The notes under the pieces: generated by a model
Seen by the model: the letters and a program-made list of their open reading frames with translations, nothing else
Told to the model about the DNA's origin: nothing
Databases searched by the model: none
Shown here: one piece after another, positions 1-10,677 of the stretch
How the letters are laid out: every line of letters begins with the position of its first letter
Numbering within the stretch: position 1 is the stretch's first letter
Program-made: the position numbers and the translations under genes
NCBI GenBank assembly: GCA_029962745.1
Contig: CM057153.1
Coordinates: forward strand, 13,653,241 to 13,717,240
Length of the DNA stretch: 64,000 nt
Reading direction: 5' to 3'
From: Echinometra lucunter
Taxonomy: Eukaryota; Echinodermata; Echinoidea; Camarodonta; Echinometridae

Positions 1-692
1 GGCGCACAGCTTGATATCATGTGCTAGATGGTAGGTGTCGTACATCACCAATTCAAGTGATTCAGATATGGAAAATTCTACAGTGATAAGAAAAAACAGG
101 AACATTTTAGAGGAGTCGTGATGGAGACTTTTCGGAAATTTACCTGCAGGCCTACCCAATAGAATTAACTCTTTATTTCTTTCAAAGAAAGAATCTTGCT
201 CGATCTTCATTGGCTCAAACAGCACGACGTCATCTGCTCCTGTTGTTTCATACGAAAGAGAACGAGGTTATGATACTGAATGTATCTCTCGAATTACGTT
301 AGGCCTATACGGGTATCCTTTTCTAACATGGTATTGCACGCACCCGATCAGATTTCAGGGAATGTCTTTGCATATTTTTAATTCCCAAGGCAGAGAAGAC
401 ACCTACTGATAAAGTTTCAAAAGCCTTTCTGCCACCTTGGGTGATATGGATGATATGCTTGAAATAAGAATTTGAGATACAAAGTGTATGTCCATAATTC
501 CACAGAGAATTGCTTGATATGAGATCATAATGGTCGTAAGCATACTTTGTACTATCTTTATGTCAAAGGAATGGAGTGGAGCTTTTTGTTCCTTAGACCT
601 GTGCATACTTTAGTTGCCAATGTGTGTTTTAAAACTACAAATTATCAGCTGCAACGAATTCATATTACAGATTTACAACCTTCCGTATCTAT
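1..692. other. Intergenic, no gene recognised
   Basis: AT-rich sequence with stop codons in all frames. The short ORFs here have no recognisable motif. I see nothing else except one TAGGCCTA palindrome at 300. Confidence 0.6.
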
Positions 693-1228
693 GTTCCCGG
701 CGGCCACGGCAATCACGTTTCTGGCCACCGTGAACAGAACAGGATGAACGTGAGACAGCGCGGGGAGACAGGATGGGCGAACGTGCCAGTTGCCGTGGAT
801 GACGGGCCAGAATTTTAAACTGTCAAAAAATTTGCCACGGCACCCACGGATGAGAAACCTAGTAGGCCGTATTAAAACGGGGTGAACGCAACAAAACGTG
901 ACAGTACGTAATAGGCCGCAACAAAACTTGGAGACGGTCTGTAGTAGGACGGGAAGCATGTGTATTCCCCAGCATCTCATGGTCCTTCACGGTTGCTGCG
1001 CGTTTTGTCCGCGTTTTGTCCCATTTGGGACGTGTGGGACCCCAGCAGAACGTGACAGGCCTGGAGGGAACGTACTGGCAAGAACCCCACGGCCCATCAC
1101 GGATACTGTGCAGATCGTGAGAAAACTTAGCAAGACCTAAAACTTGACTATACGGAGAAAAAAAAATGGCCAAAATCCCACGGTGCAATACGTTTCGGGC
1201 AAACGGGGCTGCCGTGGCCGCCGGGAAC
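693..1228. mobile_element. MITE-like inverted-repeat element, GC-rich termini
   Basis: The left end reads GTTCCCGGCGGCCACGGCA and the right end is its reverse complement, ending TGCCGTGGCCGCCGGGAAC. That gives about 19 bp of matching terminal inverted repeat around 0.5 kb of non-coding sequence. The interior is unusually GC-rich for the neighbourhood and repeats ACGTG/CACGG-like words. The short ORFs inside are by-products of the GC-rich composition. No transposase is visible, so it is a non-autonomous element. I could not define a target duplication. Confidence 0.7.
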
Positions 1229-2338
1229 ATTGTGTAAACCTAGCATAAAATCAAGTCATTTTTTATAGGTCAGATGTGTGGGGTTCAGGTTGTGAGAACG
1301 TGTGCATCATATGGGATGGTTTTTTAACTTCAAGAGGAAACGGGAGAGCATTACTTCAAGTCTTCCATTTAGAGAATCAGATTTCAGGGTGATAAGAATC
1401 CAGCTGCGAGTGAGAAATCATAATTATGGCACATGCGCATTCTCATCAATCACACAGGGGGTGCCCAAACATGGGAACATGAAAGGTCAGAGGTCATTGT
1501 GGCCAGTTACATGAAGTGAATATAAATTGATCGTGACATTAATCAATGCACAAACAATGCTCCCAGTTTAAAATGGCACACGTTTCAAAAATGATGTACT
1601 CAACCAGCTGTCCGTCAGTCATAATTTCATAATTCTACTTAAAGTTAACGTGTTTATATTAAAATTCTAAAAGAGGGGGAAAAAACCCAAAAGAAAACAA
1701 AGGAAAACAAAAAATCCTTGGTGAGCAATTTCTCCGTCGATCATGTGAAATACAGGTGAATAAACTTTAGGCACAGTTCAATGTCTGGAATCGGAATTGT
1801 GGAGACTAGATGGGGAGGCCAAAGCTTAGTAGTATAGGGATCTAGTGAACATATTTAAAAACATTACCCTTTATCTTTCTCTTCGTCTCTTTCACATTTC
1901 TCTCTTTATTATCTCCCTTCCCTCCCTCTCTCTCTCTCTCTCTCTCTGCTCCTGTCACATTTTTTTCTCTCTATTATTCCCATCTCTCTCTCTCTCTCTC
2001 TCTCCTAATCTTCTGTCTCTCTCTCTCTCTCTATCTATCTTTCCGGCATAAACTTCTCTCATTTATATCATGCCAGGTATTTAGAATATTGAATAATTGA
2101 AAATAAACAGACTGGTACAGACGAAGAAAAAAAAAAGGAAAGGAAAATAAATTTATGCGCTCAGCTCTACCACCCACAAGGATAATCTTTCTTCTTCAAA
2201 AGTGTAAACATGCATTTACAGTTGGCATGGTAATGAGAAAACTATATATACATACATGACCCAAAATTAAAAGTTCAAAGCTACCGCTTCTTAAGGCTTG
2301 TTCCCGCTGTTTGGACATATTTGTGCTAGGCGTAAGTA
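1229..2338. other. Intergenic with CT microsatellites
   Basis: No gene recognised. A (CT)n/pyrimidine tract lies at about 1918-2045 and accounts for the Ser/Leu-rich ORF there. Confidence 0.6.
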
Positions 2339-2752
2339 TAGAGTCCCCAGTTTTCCGCGATACGGAAAACGGAAAAACTTCACGGAATTCGAGAAGAACA
2401 CGGAATTCACGGAATTTGACGGAAAATGCGATTTTCAGGTTAAAAAAATCTGAATTACGAAGAATTGAGTGAAAATCATGAAAATCAAAGCAAAATCCAA
2501 TAAAGCAAAATCGTGCATCAGTGGAAAATCTGCCGATCAAACCTGTTCGCACTATTTAATATGTGTTCGCCAAGCTTGATCTGCATACTACAGAGCGAAT
2601 AATTTTTTTTTTTTTAATTACGATTTTCTAAGATTTCCATAATTGCTTTATCATATGTTTCGTACATGTCACCGAAGAACACGGAATTCGAAGTTTAGAA
2701 CACCGAAGAACACGGAATTCGCATTTTAGAAAACGGAAAACTGGGGACTCTA
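2339..2752. mobile_element. MITE with TAGAGTCCCCAGTTTTCCG termini
   Basis: The element begins TAGAGTCCCCAGTTTTCCG and ends with the reverse complement, CGGAAAACTGGGGACTCTA (19 bp exact). Sub-terminal sequence repeats CACGGAATTC several times on both arms. It has no coding capacity. It is about 414 bp and is probably a non-autonomous DNA transposon. Confidence 0.75.
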
Positions 2753-4834
2753 CCTAAGTATGTCATCTCACCTGACATTCTTACCGGAGATCAGTACACT
2801 AGATATTCAGTTATATCAAATTATGAAAAACAGCTTTGTAAATGATTAGTGCAATAAGTATTTTTTCTATTTTTAAATGAAGACATAATGAAGACAAACG
2901 AAGACACGCCAACCACGGTGCCAATCTCATTGCGTTCCCACGAAGAAGCCGGTACTTCAACCGACGCACTAATAAATTGCCTAATTTATTGGCTAATAAA
3001 TAGAAAGAAGCATTTACAGGATGGAAAGTCATGCTCTCAATGTTTTTTCTTAATTGATTATCTAATTGTAACAGTATTTTTTCTATTGGAATCCTTGATT
3101 GTTAGGCTGCTTCGTGTAGAAAATAATGTCAAGGTAACGTACACAATTAAATTGAATGGTTGTCATTAGTTTTGTTGTTGTTGTTGTTTACACAAATAGA
3201 ACGTTTACCGTAAGGCAGTGGAATGGGCTATTGAAAGGCCATATTTACTCATATAAGGGAATTGTTGTGACACCTTCCAAAAGATATTCTTCAAAGAACA
3301 TTCTGTTTCCGTAACTATCTATTGATTCTCATGAATAGGCACGGATAAAAGAAGGTATGGCTTTTAAAAATACCAAAGCATCGTTGCATCGTATCTGATC
3401 ATAGGCCACCATCTATGGTGAACTGAGAAAAAGAAAGAGCCATATATATTTTGTCACTTCCCTGGATGAAAAGATCAAAAGCTCTGAAAGAGAACAACAA
3501 TAGACGGACAAACACTTAATGGCAAGGACGCCCCTCAGCCATGTCAGCAAAAGGCTGAATATTCACGAGGTGATTCGTCATAATAACATATCCGACCGTT
3601 CGAACTGACAGTTTGAACTTGTCGAAGGCCGCCGACATAATAATATTCGTATTAATGAATAGGAATAAAAATTTAATGGATCTTATTAACTCACAGTGCA
3701 TAGGCACATCAGTATTACATTTATAATTGGATACTGCTCTGCCTTTGGTCATTGCAGTTATTATTACCCCCAGCAATGTCAGGTACCCATTTCTACCTGG
3801 AACGAGTGAGGGACATGTGTGGGCAAAACAAATTCTCCCCGTACCTCTCGAATGAGAATCGAGAGTCTTCACCAATATCCCAAGGTGCTCTTTGTCAGTA
3901 ACATGAAGGAAATCATTAACCTGATGTCTTGTTACTTCTAAACTTTAAAATTTTGAACTTCATCATTGAAAGATCGGGTCGATCAAAGGACAATCACCGA
4001 CCATTTCATCGTTTAATCCCTTTTCACAAGGGCTTAGACTACGAACAGACAGTCCTATATCCAACTTCCTGCTTAAGATTAGTGCAGAGCCAATGGCTCT
4101 CAATTTTACACTCATGTAATTTAGTAGAAACAAATAGACGCCATTCTTTAAAAACTTTAAAGCAATTGGAGCTTCCAGTAGGATTACTGGACCGTACAAA
4201 CCAATGTAAAGAACTTCACTCGAGAGATCGTGGTAGATTGTGGTCACCTTGTTGGTCATTACTGGGATTGATCAGCATTTTCTTCCGATGCAGTTCAGAG
4301 TCCGTGGTGAATCTGCCATTCAAGTATCCTCTCCAAAGTGGGCAGGAAGAGACAGACTTTGAGAGTGAATAATCGGCTTACGCCATTTTTAAGAAAGAAA
4401 CACTCTTCTACACCCCTTTTCCAGTGACATGTCTAATTTGAGTAATTGTCCGATTCCCAAATTTATTCAGGTGCACTCGGATGCATGATCAGATATTAAT
4501 CGTCCCACACTGTATAACGAAGGGCATCTTCGTCAATCCCTAGTTAGGATTGCCAAACAATTTTAAGATCAAAAGTATTCTTTGAATTCAAATTTTGTGA
4601 CCATTCGAGGTGGTGCATCTGAACTTCAGTTGAAATGTGTTGTTTTTGTTTTTTTAAGTAAGGCAAGTTAAAAATGTCTTATCACATAGCCTGAGGAGTG
4701 TGCGTGCAAGAAAGTTTTTTTGCAATCATAACTCAGCCAATATTTAGATAGATTAAAAGCTCGACAATAAAGTTGTAGCTTAAGTGGAAACAGGCATAGA
4801 AGGTCTGCACTTTTTCTTTTTCTGACCTACTATG
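2753..4834. other. Intergenic, no gene recognised
   Basis: ORFs of 93-147 codons occur on both strands around 2.9-4.4 kb. None shows a domain, a splice-site context or protein-like composition. A short GTT tract at about 3170 is the only repeat noted. Confidence 0.5.
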
Positions 4835-4845
4835 AGATGAAATTG

Positions 4846-5022
4846 TGTCCTAAAATAATCTTGCAAACTCTGCGTTGTATTTTTTCTAGACTGTTTGTTT
4901 GTTCAAGTGTAAGGCTACTATGAAACACTGGAGCACAATATTCCAAGATTGGTCGTATATAACCTGTATTTATCAATACTAAATCTTTAAAGAGTTTTCT
5001 TGAGTTTCCTTAACATGCAAAG
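4846..5022 (-). pseudogene. Fragment of non-LTR retrotransposon reverse transcriptase (thumb region)
   Basis: Translating the minus strand gives about 58 residues without a stop. They contain YIRPILEYCAPVFHSSLTLE, followed by a basic EKIQRRVCKIILG segment. This [IV]RPxLEYxxPVxH...LExxQRRxxxII pattern is typical of the region downstream of the RT fingers/palm in jockey/CR1-type LINEs of marine invertebrates. Stops on both sides show it is a dead scrap. The clade cannot be fixed from this much sequence. Confidence 0.6.
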
Positions 5023-5340
5023 TTTTCTATTGCACCTTTTTCAACCTCTGCTGTGAAAGCAAGGTGTGTCCCTGCTCAGGTTCTCCATCCTCACTTCCCA
5101 TTCCAACGTGAATAATCCTCTACCAAACATGGAACTTATTGCCTTGTATTTCTTTATCCTTCTTTAGAAATCTTTCGGATAACTAATCAATAGGCCTATA
5201 CCTGGTGAAAGCATTTTTTCGTCTGCCGAGCCGATTATTACGTAATAGAAACGTGAGTGGCGTCTATCTTTTGTGTTTAAGGCTGATTTCTTTCGTGACA
5301 AGATTGCTTATGATCAGCCCCTAGCTTTTGTTCAGTCTTA

Positions 5341-6814
5341 AGGGGCTATACACCTTCACGGATCGCAACACGGATCACCCGGATCGTCATTCCGGGGTTA
5401 TCCTTGTTAAGTCCGGCATCACCGTGTAGACACCGGGGGTTCATCCGGCGTCATCCTTGGTGTACCAGCATTTCCGGGAGAAAAATTAAGCTTGCCCAAT
5501 TTTTCATCCCGGAGTACACGGATGAAAAAACACCCGTATTCATCCTGGTAGACACCGTGTACCTTCGTGTAGCCACCGAATGCATCCGGGGGTCTTCGTG
5601 TAGACACCGGTAGGTCCGTATTAATACCGTTGTCATCCGGGTTCGAAATTCGTCTTTGTTTTCCTACACGAACGAACATTTTTTTTAATGTGACAACCAT
5701 ACATGGATGTATCAAATGTGAAAACAGCAGCCGTCCGTCCGTCCGTCCTTTTCGTTCTCGCGATAACTCAATTACCATTTGACAGATCAACTTCAAACTT
5801 GGCACATGTATGCTTTTGGGAGGGACAAATATCTGATTAGATTTTGGGGTCTCAAGGTTAAAGGTCAAAGGTCATAGAGGTCATTATATACATGAAAATT
5901 GCTGGTTCTTGCTATAACTTAACAACTCTGTGACGGTTCAACTTCAGGCTTGGTTCATGTATGCATATATGGAAGGTCTCATAAAGGTCTCATTTGATTT
6001 GGGGTTCACAAGGTCCAAGGTCAAGGTCAAGGTCAAGGTCAGAGATGTTATTGAATACATGACAATAAAACATGAACATGAATGTGCCATATATTTCCGA
6101 TCTTGCAATGGCGGAGGCATAAATTTCGACCGCGCGCGGTCGAGGATTCATCTAGTTTTTTTTTTTCAATTTCCGGCTGTTGCGGGAAGACAAGGGCTAC
6201 TGCAACTACCAGTTTTATCTTCACGGTTTTAACAAGCAGGGGCACTGGCATACTGGTAGGGTTTATGGGCTGCTGCCCCAAACAATTTTTTTTTTTCACG
6301 ACCACGTATTTTTTTTCCCCATTTATTGTTTGTATTTCCTCCACCCCGGTATATTTTTGGCGCATTTTTAGATGGGTAAATTGAATCCAAAGACACGTAG
6401 GCCTAATCACTCAAGAAGCATATATTGTATAGCAAAGTAAATGACCGAATATTCTTATGAGCAATATTTTAAAATATTAGAGACAACATGGTCATATTCA
6501 GCCGTCAATACTCCGGGGATATCCCAGCAGAGAACGTACACGTGAAAGGACCGTGTAAGGGTCCAGTAACATCCGTGCTCCTCCTTGTAATCCGTGTTCG
6601 CTCTGGGGACTTCTCCGGCAAGGTCCGCGTTGCTGCCTTGTCTAGTTTTTGTACACACCGTGCTTGTCCGTACTTTTCCGTATAAATACTGTACCCAGTT
6701 GGGATCGTATTCACACCGGCACTGCGACGAAAATCGCGACGTTGCATCCCGGAACACCACGGATTCAGATCCGGGATGATCCGTGATGCTGTCCGTGAAG
6801 GTGTAGAAGCCCCT
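5341..6814. mobile_element. DNA-transposon-like element with TTA target duplication
   Basis: The left terminus AGGGGCTATACACCTTCACG and the right terminus (reverse complement AGGGGCTTCTACACCTTCAC) are inverted repeats. They continue imperfectly for about 45 bp with CACGGATCA-like words. TTA flanks both ends (5338-5340 and 6815-6817), consistent with the 3-bp TWA duplication of PIF/Harbinger-type elements. The arms (about 5.34-5.69 and 6.5-6.81 kb) are GC-rich and related. The middle, about 5.69-6.5 kb, looks like a different inserted repeat. No transposase ORF is seen. Confidence 0.7.
6011..6041 (+). repeat. Tandem GGTCAA hexamers (AGGTCA half-site-like)
   Basis: Four to five adjacent GGTCAA units lie inside the repeat embedded in the 5.3-6.8 kb element. 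A related AAAGGTCAAAGGTCA stretch lies at about 5860. The words match the nuclear-receptor half-site AGGTCA, but the context is repetitive DNA and no promoter is evident. Confidence 0.6.
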
Positions 6815-6817
6815 TTA

Positions 6818-8202
6818 GTATACCAAATAGAGCAGAAACATATTAGTTCCACTGCGACCTTTCAGATATTAAGGACTCCAGGTACCGGCATTTCGAAGAA
6901 AAGTTTCGCAACTTCCTAAGCTGTCGTTTGTTAGTCATATTGAGGGCAGTTTGAGGAAGAGTTAAGAAAGAGCAATAAAAAGAATTTCAAAAGAAGTATA
7001 AGGTGGCTTTAGACTGAGAGATCATCTTGGGATGATAATGCTGTTAAAGAGCAGAGAGAAAAATTTGGGGAAAAAAATCTTGATTTAGAGTTTACAAAAT
7101 GCTTCTAGCCAACAACTCTGTAGGCTATAGGGGGTAGAAATATATTGCTATTTAAACCCGCATTTATCACAACAGGTCCAACGTTTACACACCATTGCCG
7201 CCCCTATTACAGGTATTTACAATGAATCTGGCCTGTGCACATTAGATGTTGTAATATGAAGACTTTTTTTTTTCCTTCCAAGTGGTTCTCAGTAGCCTTA
7301 TCTACAAAAATCCAAATATGATTATACCTAAACGTCCTGTTGCTGTAGTGATAAGAAGAAGCATAATTATCCAAATAGGTCTACATCTTTCTTCATTGCT
7401 CTTGCATATATATGAAGCTAAAGTCTAATTTTCTGGTTTCGCACGTATATGCTGATGAGAAGACCACACCCAAATCAGTCACAAAGGTGCATTTACAACA
7501 TTTTGTAATACCATAAAATTTGAAATTACAAGCTTTATAAAGATGTTGGAAAAACGTAGGCCTACGGGGAGAGTTTCCAGAAGGTTGATTACTATTTCGT
7601 GCCATGTTAACCTGATGTATTAGGCACTTGTATAGGCTGCAGTAAAATAAATTGAGTTGTTGAACTGCTGCATTTTTGCTTCCCTTCTATTCAACATTCT
7701 CTTTTGAGAGCTTAAATTAGACCTTCAAACTCGTGAAATGATATGTTTCAAATTTCGCAATATGCCCACGTCACACGTTACTTGAAATCTTCATCATTTA
7801 AATGCCCATCAGTCAGATCGATTTGACAGTGCTTTTTTCATAGAACGTCAAACTCATAAGTACACAGAGATATGTTTTGTTAAGCTCAGACATCCCACGC
7901 CGTTCTTCTGCCCAGGGTCTGGACTTGACGATTCTATTCAACGTGTTTACGAGAGAAGGACCGTAATGGTCAGGATAAATGACCCACGGATTGAGTCCTT
8001 GGATACAAAGAGTATACCACAAAAGTCGGGTTGATCTGACCTCTTTCGTAAATGGGGTCATAAGAATTGGTCGATAATATTTCAAGACTCAACTCTGGAG
8101 ACCTCTTTACCGCTAGCCTTTGGGATTTGTGTTGTTGGGGGGGGGGGGGGGGGGGGGCTGGAGTGAACCCCCATTTTTTAAAATAAAACGTCCTATCGCA
8201 CA
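6818..8202. other. Intergenic, no gene recognised
   Basis: Low-complexity AT-rich sequence containing a poly-G run of about 20 nt at 8137. No coding or RNA feature can be supported. Confidence 0.5.
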
Positions 8203-8390
8203 ACTGGGCGTTGTGGCGTGCGCCTGTAATCCAGCTAACAGCGGAAGTTATAAACTGATTCAGCGAAGCCAGGTTCAAGTCTGAGTCAGGTCTTTCGGAT
8301 GGTGACGTAAAAGGTCGGTCCCAGACGTAAATAATCATATCTGATTGATACACGTCTGGAAAAACCCAATTCAACAACAACAACAACAAC
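8203..8390 (+). mobile_element. SINE copy with 7SL-like head and (CAA)n tail
   Basis: The 5' end contains GGGCGTTGTGGCG followed by TGCGCCTGTAATCCAGCTA. This closely resembles the first ~40 nt of the 7SL/SRP RNA Alu domain (GGGCGCGGTGGCG, then CGTGCCTGTAGTCCCAGCTA, in the human RNA as I know it). About 50 nt further on is a B-box-like GGTTCAAGTCTG. The body contains CTTTCGGATGGTGACGTAAA, and the element ends in a (CAA)n tail. A second, oppositely oriented copy lies at 33228-33422, which shows that this is a dispersed element. A tRNA-derived origin for the head cannot be excluded. Confidence 0.7.
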
Positions 8391-8437
8391 CTTTGTATTG
8401 CTGGATATAGGCCTAATACAAAATTCAATGTAAATAT

Positions 8438-8794
8438 GATTAGAAATAGGACTGAAATAAAACTGGAAATAGAAACGAAATTAGAAATGGGAGTAGAAAA
8501 GGAAATAAGCAGAAACAGAAATGAAAATAAAACTAAGAATAGATAGAAACAGGATATGATTAGAAATAGGAATGAAATAAAACTGGAAATAGAAACGAAA
8601 TTAGAAATGGGAGTAGAAAAGGAAATAAGCAGAAACAGAAATGAAAATAAAACTAAGAATAGATAGAAACAGGATATGATTAGAAATAGGAATGAAATAA
8701 AACTGGAAATAGAAACGAAATTAGAAATGGGAGTAGAAAAGGAAATAAGCAGAAACAGAAATGAAAATAAAACTAAGAATAGATAGAAACAGGA
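8438..8794. repeat. Three tandem copies of a 120-bp unit
   Basis: The unit begins ATGATTAGAAATAGG and is repeated at an exact period of 120 bp. The 8461, 8581 and 8701 segments are identical, and the first unit carries one substitution (GGACTG versus GGAATG). Each unit is itself built from degenerate GAAAT/GAAAC motifs. The third unit is cut just before a tRNA-headed SINE. Confidence 0.9.
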
Positions 8795-8805
8795 AAAGAA
8801 ATGGA

Positions 8806-9075
8806 GGTCTCGTAGTGTGGTGGTTCGTTCACTTGACTCTCAGTCAAAGGGCTGAGGGTTCAAATCCCAGTCTGGCACTTATTGTTTGCCACACTCACCC
8901 AGGTAATATTCGCAGATTAGTGTGAATGGATTAGCATGTGCGCACCCGTAAAATGGGCGACTGGCGGGAATTCTTCACAGGGAGTGAAGAATAGGCACAG
9001 TATAATGTGCAAAATTTTTACCTGGGTGATCGGGGGTATTGGCCAGCCAATACTTTTAAAGTGCATTACAAGAAA
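8806..9075 (+). mobile_element. tRNA-derived SINE (Glu-like head)
   Basis: The first ~72 nt (8806-8877) resemble a tRNA. There is an A-box-like TAGTGTGGTGGTT, an anticodon arm TTGA-CTCTCAG-TCAA with CTC in the anticodon position, and a B box GGGTTCAAATCCC. The acceptor stem does not close well, so this is not a functional tRNA gene. A non-tRNA body of about 200 bp follows and runs into an ATT microsatellite at about 9080. This arrangement is typical of a SINE. Confidence 0.65.
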
Positions 9076-9231
9076 CCTTTATTATTATTATTATTATTAC
9101 TAGTATTATTAAATAAAAGCAGAAGCAGAAGTTATAATAAAAATAGAGTGTCAGTGTTAGTAGAACTAGAACTAGATATAGATATAAAATAGAAATTAAA
9201 ATGAAAATTGACAAAGAACAAGAAATATATG

Positions 9232-9471
9232 GAGGGTCAGTGCAACAAAGGGCTATCTGCATTTTTGAAAATTTCGATAAATCTTGGAATGAGGATTTAC
9301 ACTGCAGTTTAAAGCAGATAGCCATATCTATTTTTGGTGATACCCAGCTGCAGCAAAGTTTGCTGTAGAAGCCATTATTACCAATAGGTTCCAGGTTTCT
9401 AATGGATCATTTTGATTTTGAAATCTCATTTTGACCAAAATGCAGATAGCCCTTTGTTACACTAAACCCTC
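9232..9471. mobile_element. MITE family A, copy 1
   Basis: The element has terminal inverted repeats GAGGGT[TC]AGTGCAACAAAG followed by GGCTATCTGCATTTTTG. An inverted, diverged copy with the same termini and interior (CAGCTGCAGCAAAGTTTG or equivalent) lies at 61834-62091. It is non-coding and about 240 bp long. Confidence 0.8.
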
Positions 9472-10206
9472 AATATAAAAGAAGAATTAGAAATGATATT
9501 AGGCAGCATCCATCCCTCCTTTAAATTTCACTGGCGACTCACTGTAATTGTGAAAATTTCATATCTGCATTTAAAAAAAAATGTTCTCGAGGAATACCTT
9601 CGCCCTCTACACAACCTCTTGAATGCATAACCAGTCGACAATTTTTTTTCCTCTCTCTCTCTCTCTCTCTCTAAAAGATTTCATTTGCGCTCCCCATAGA
9701 GTAACATATTCGCCATTTTATCTCTTATAAAGCAATGTCATGACCAGATGACCGAGAACTGAACTGTGTTATACAGCTGTCATATATTTATATTTATATA
9801 TATTTATGTATTAACGACGATTAATAACAATGCGAAATATGAACATTTCTATATTTGTCAATATTATACAGTTCCAAGGCCCTTCATTCATCTTCTAATT
9901 TCCCCTCTTCGCACTGTCGTAATGTTTTTTCTCATCTTCAATAGATCATGATCAGGTCCTTGCTCGGTCAGACTGCTGGTATGACTCTGATAAAGTTATG
10001 ACCTTTAAGTGAACTGTCACCGTGACACATTTTCTTTTCAGTTCAAATCTAATGAATGGTCGTAATGATGTAGGCTTCTGAGATTAAATGGAAAATGAAT
10101 AGAGGGATAAATGATAATTTATTTGATTCGCATTTCCGTCTGATTGTGCAATTGTGTTGCAGCTTTGCCATATCCTCCAATTTTCCCCCTTTTCTTTCTC
10201 TATTCC

Positions 10207-10260
<54 letters not shown>
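9472..10260. other. Intergenic with CT microsatellites
   Basis: (CT)n tracts lie at about 9650-9672 and 10209-10259, the second immediately before a piggyBac-like MITE. No gene recognised. Confidence 0.6.
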
Positions 10261-10261
<1 letters not shown>

Positions 10262-10264
10262 TAA

Positions 10265-10673
10265 CCCATTCGTGACAGAGGGTCCACATCGTGTGGTTTG
10301 GACTAATAACTTTTGATGCAGAGCCCTAAATATCATACCAAATACATGAGCAGAAAGAGCAAAAAAATCTACACATATTGTGCCCATTTTCGTTGCATCA
10401 ATATTTGTTGTTTGATGCTGAAATGTGTTTTAAAGGAAAATAAGCATTAAAATCCTTTAATTGGCAATGCGATGAAAATGTCAAAATTACCGTTTTCCCT
10501 GCAAACTGGCAACTTTATGACTTCTCATCATACATTCTGTCAATTTATATTTATTTCAGATACATGATGTTTTATAAGAAAAATGTAGCAATAAAAGAAA
10601 AATGTTGGTGTTGCCGATTTGAAGAATAAAAGCTGATCAAATTAGGCTTTAAATAATTCCTGTCACGAATGGG
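10265..10673. mobile_element. piggyBac-like MITE, copy 1
   Basis: The termini CCCATTCGTGACAG and CTGTCACGAATGGG are perfect inverted repeats, each flanked by TTAA (10261-10264 and 10674-10677). A TTAA target with CCC...GGG ends is the hallmark of piggyBac elements. The interior, about 400 bp, is non-coding. An inverted copy of high similarity is at 57431-57835. Confidence 0.8.
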
Positions 10674-10677
10674 TTAA

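Noticed and set aside
3929..4372. 147-codon ORF
   Set aside because: No motif, no splice context and an equally open opposite strand. It is best explained by chance.
5419..5868. 149-codon minus-strand ORF
   Set aside because: It lies in the GC-rich arm of an inverted-repeat element and runs into its insert.
8438..8794. Possible CRISPR-like array
   Set aside because: The units are contiguous 120-bp repeats without spacers, in a eukaryotic context.
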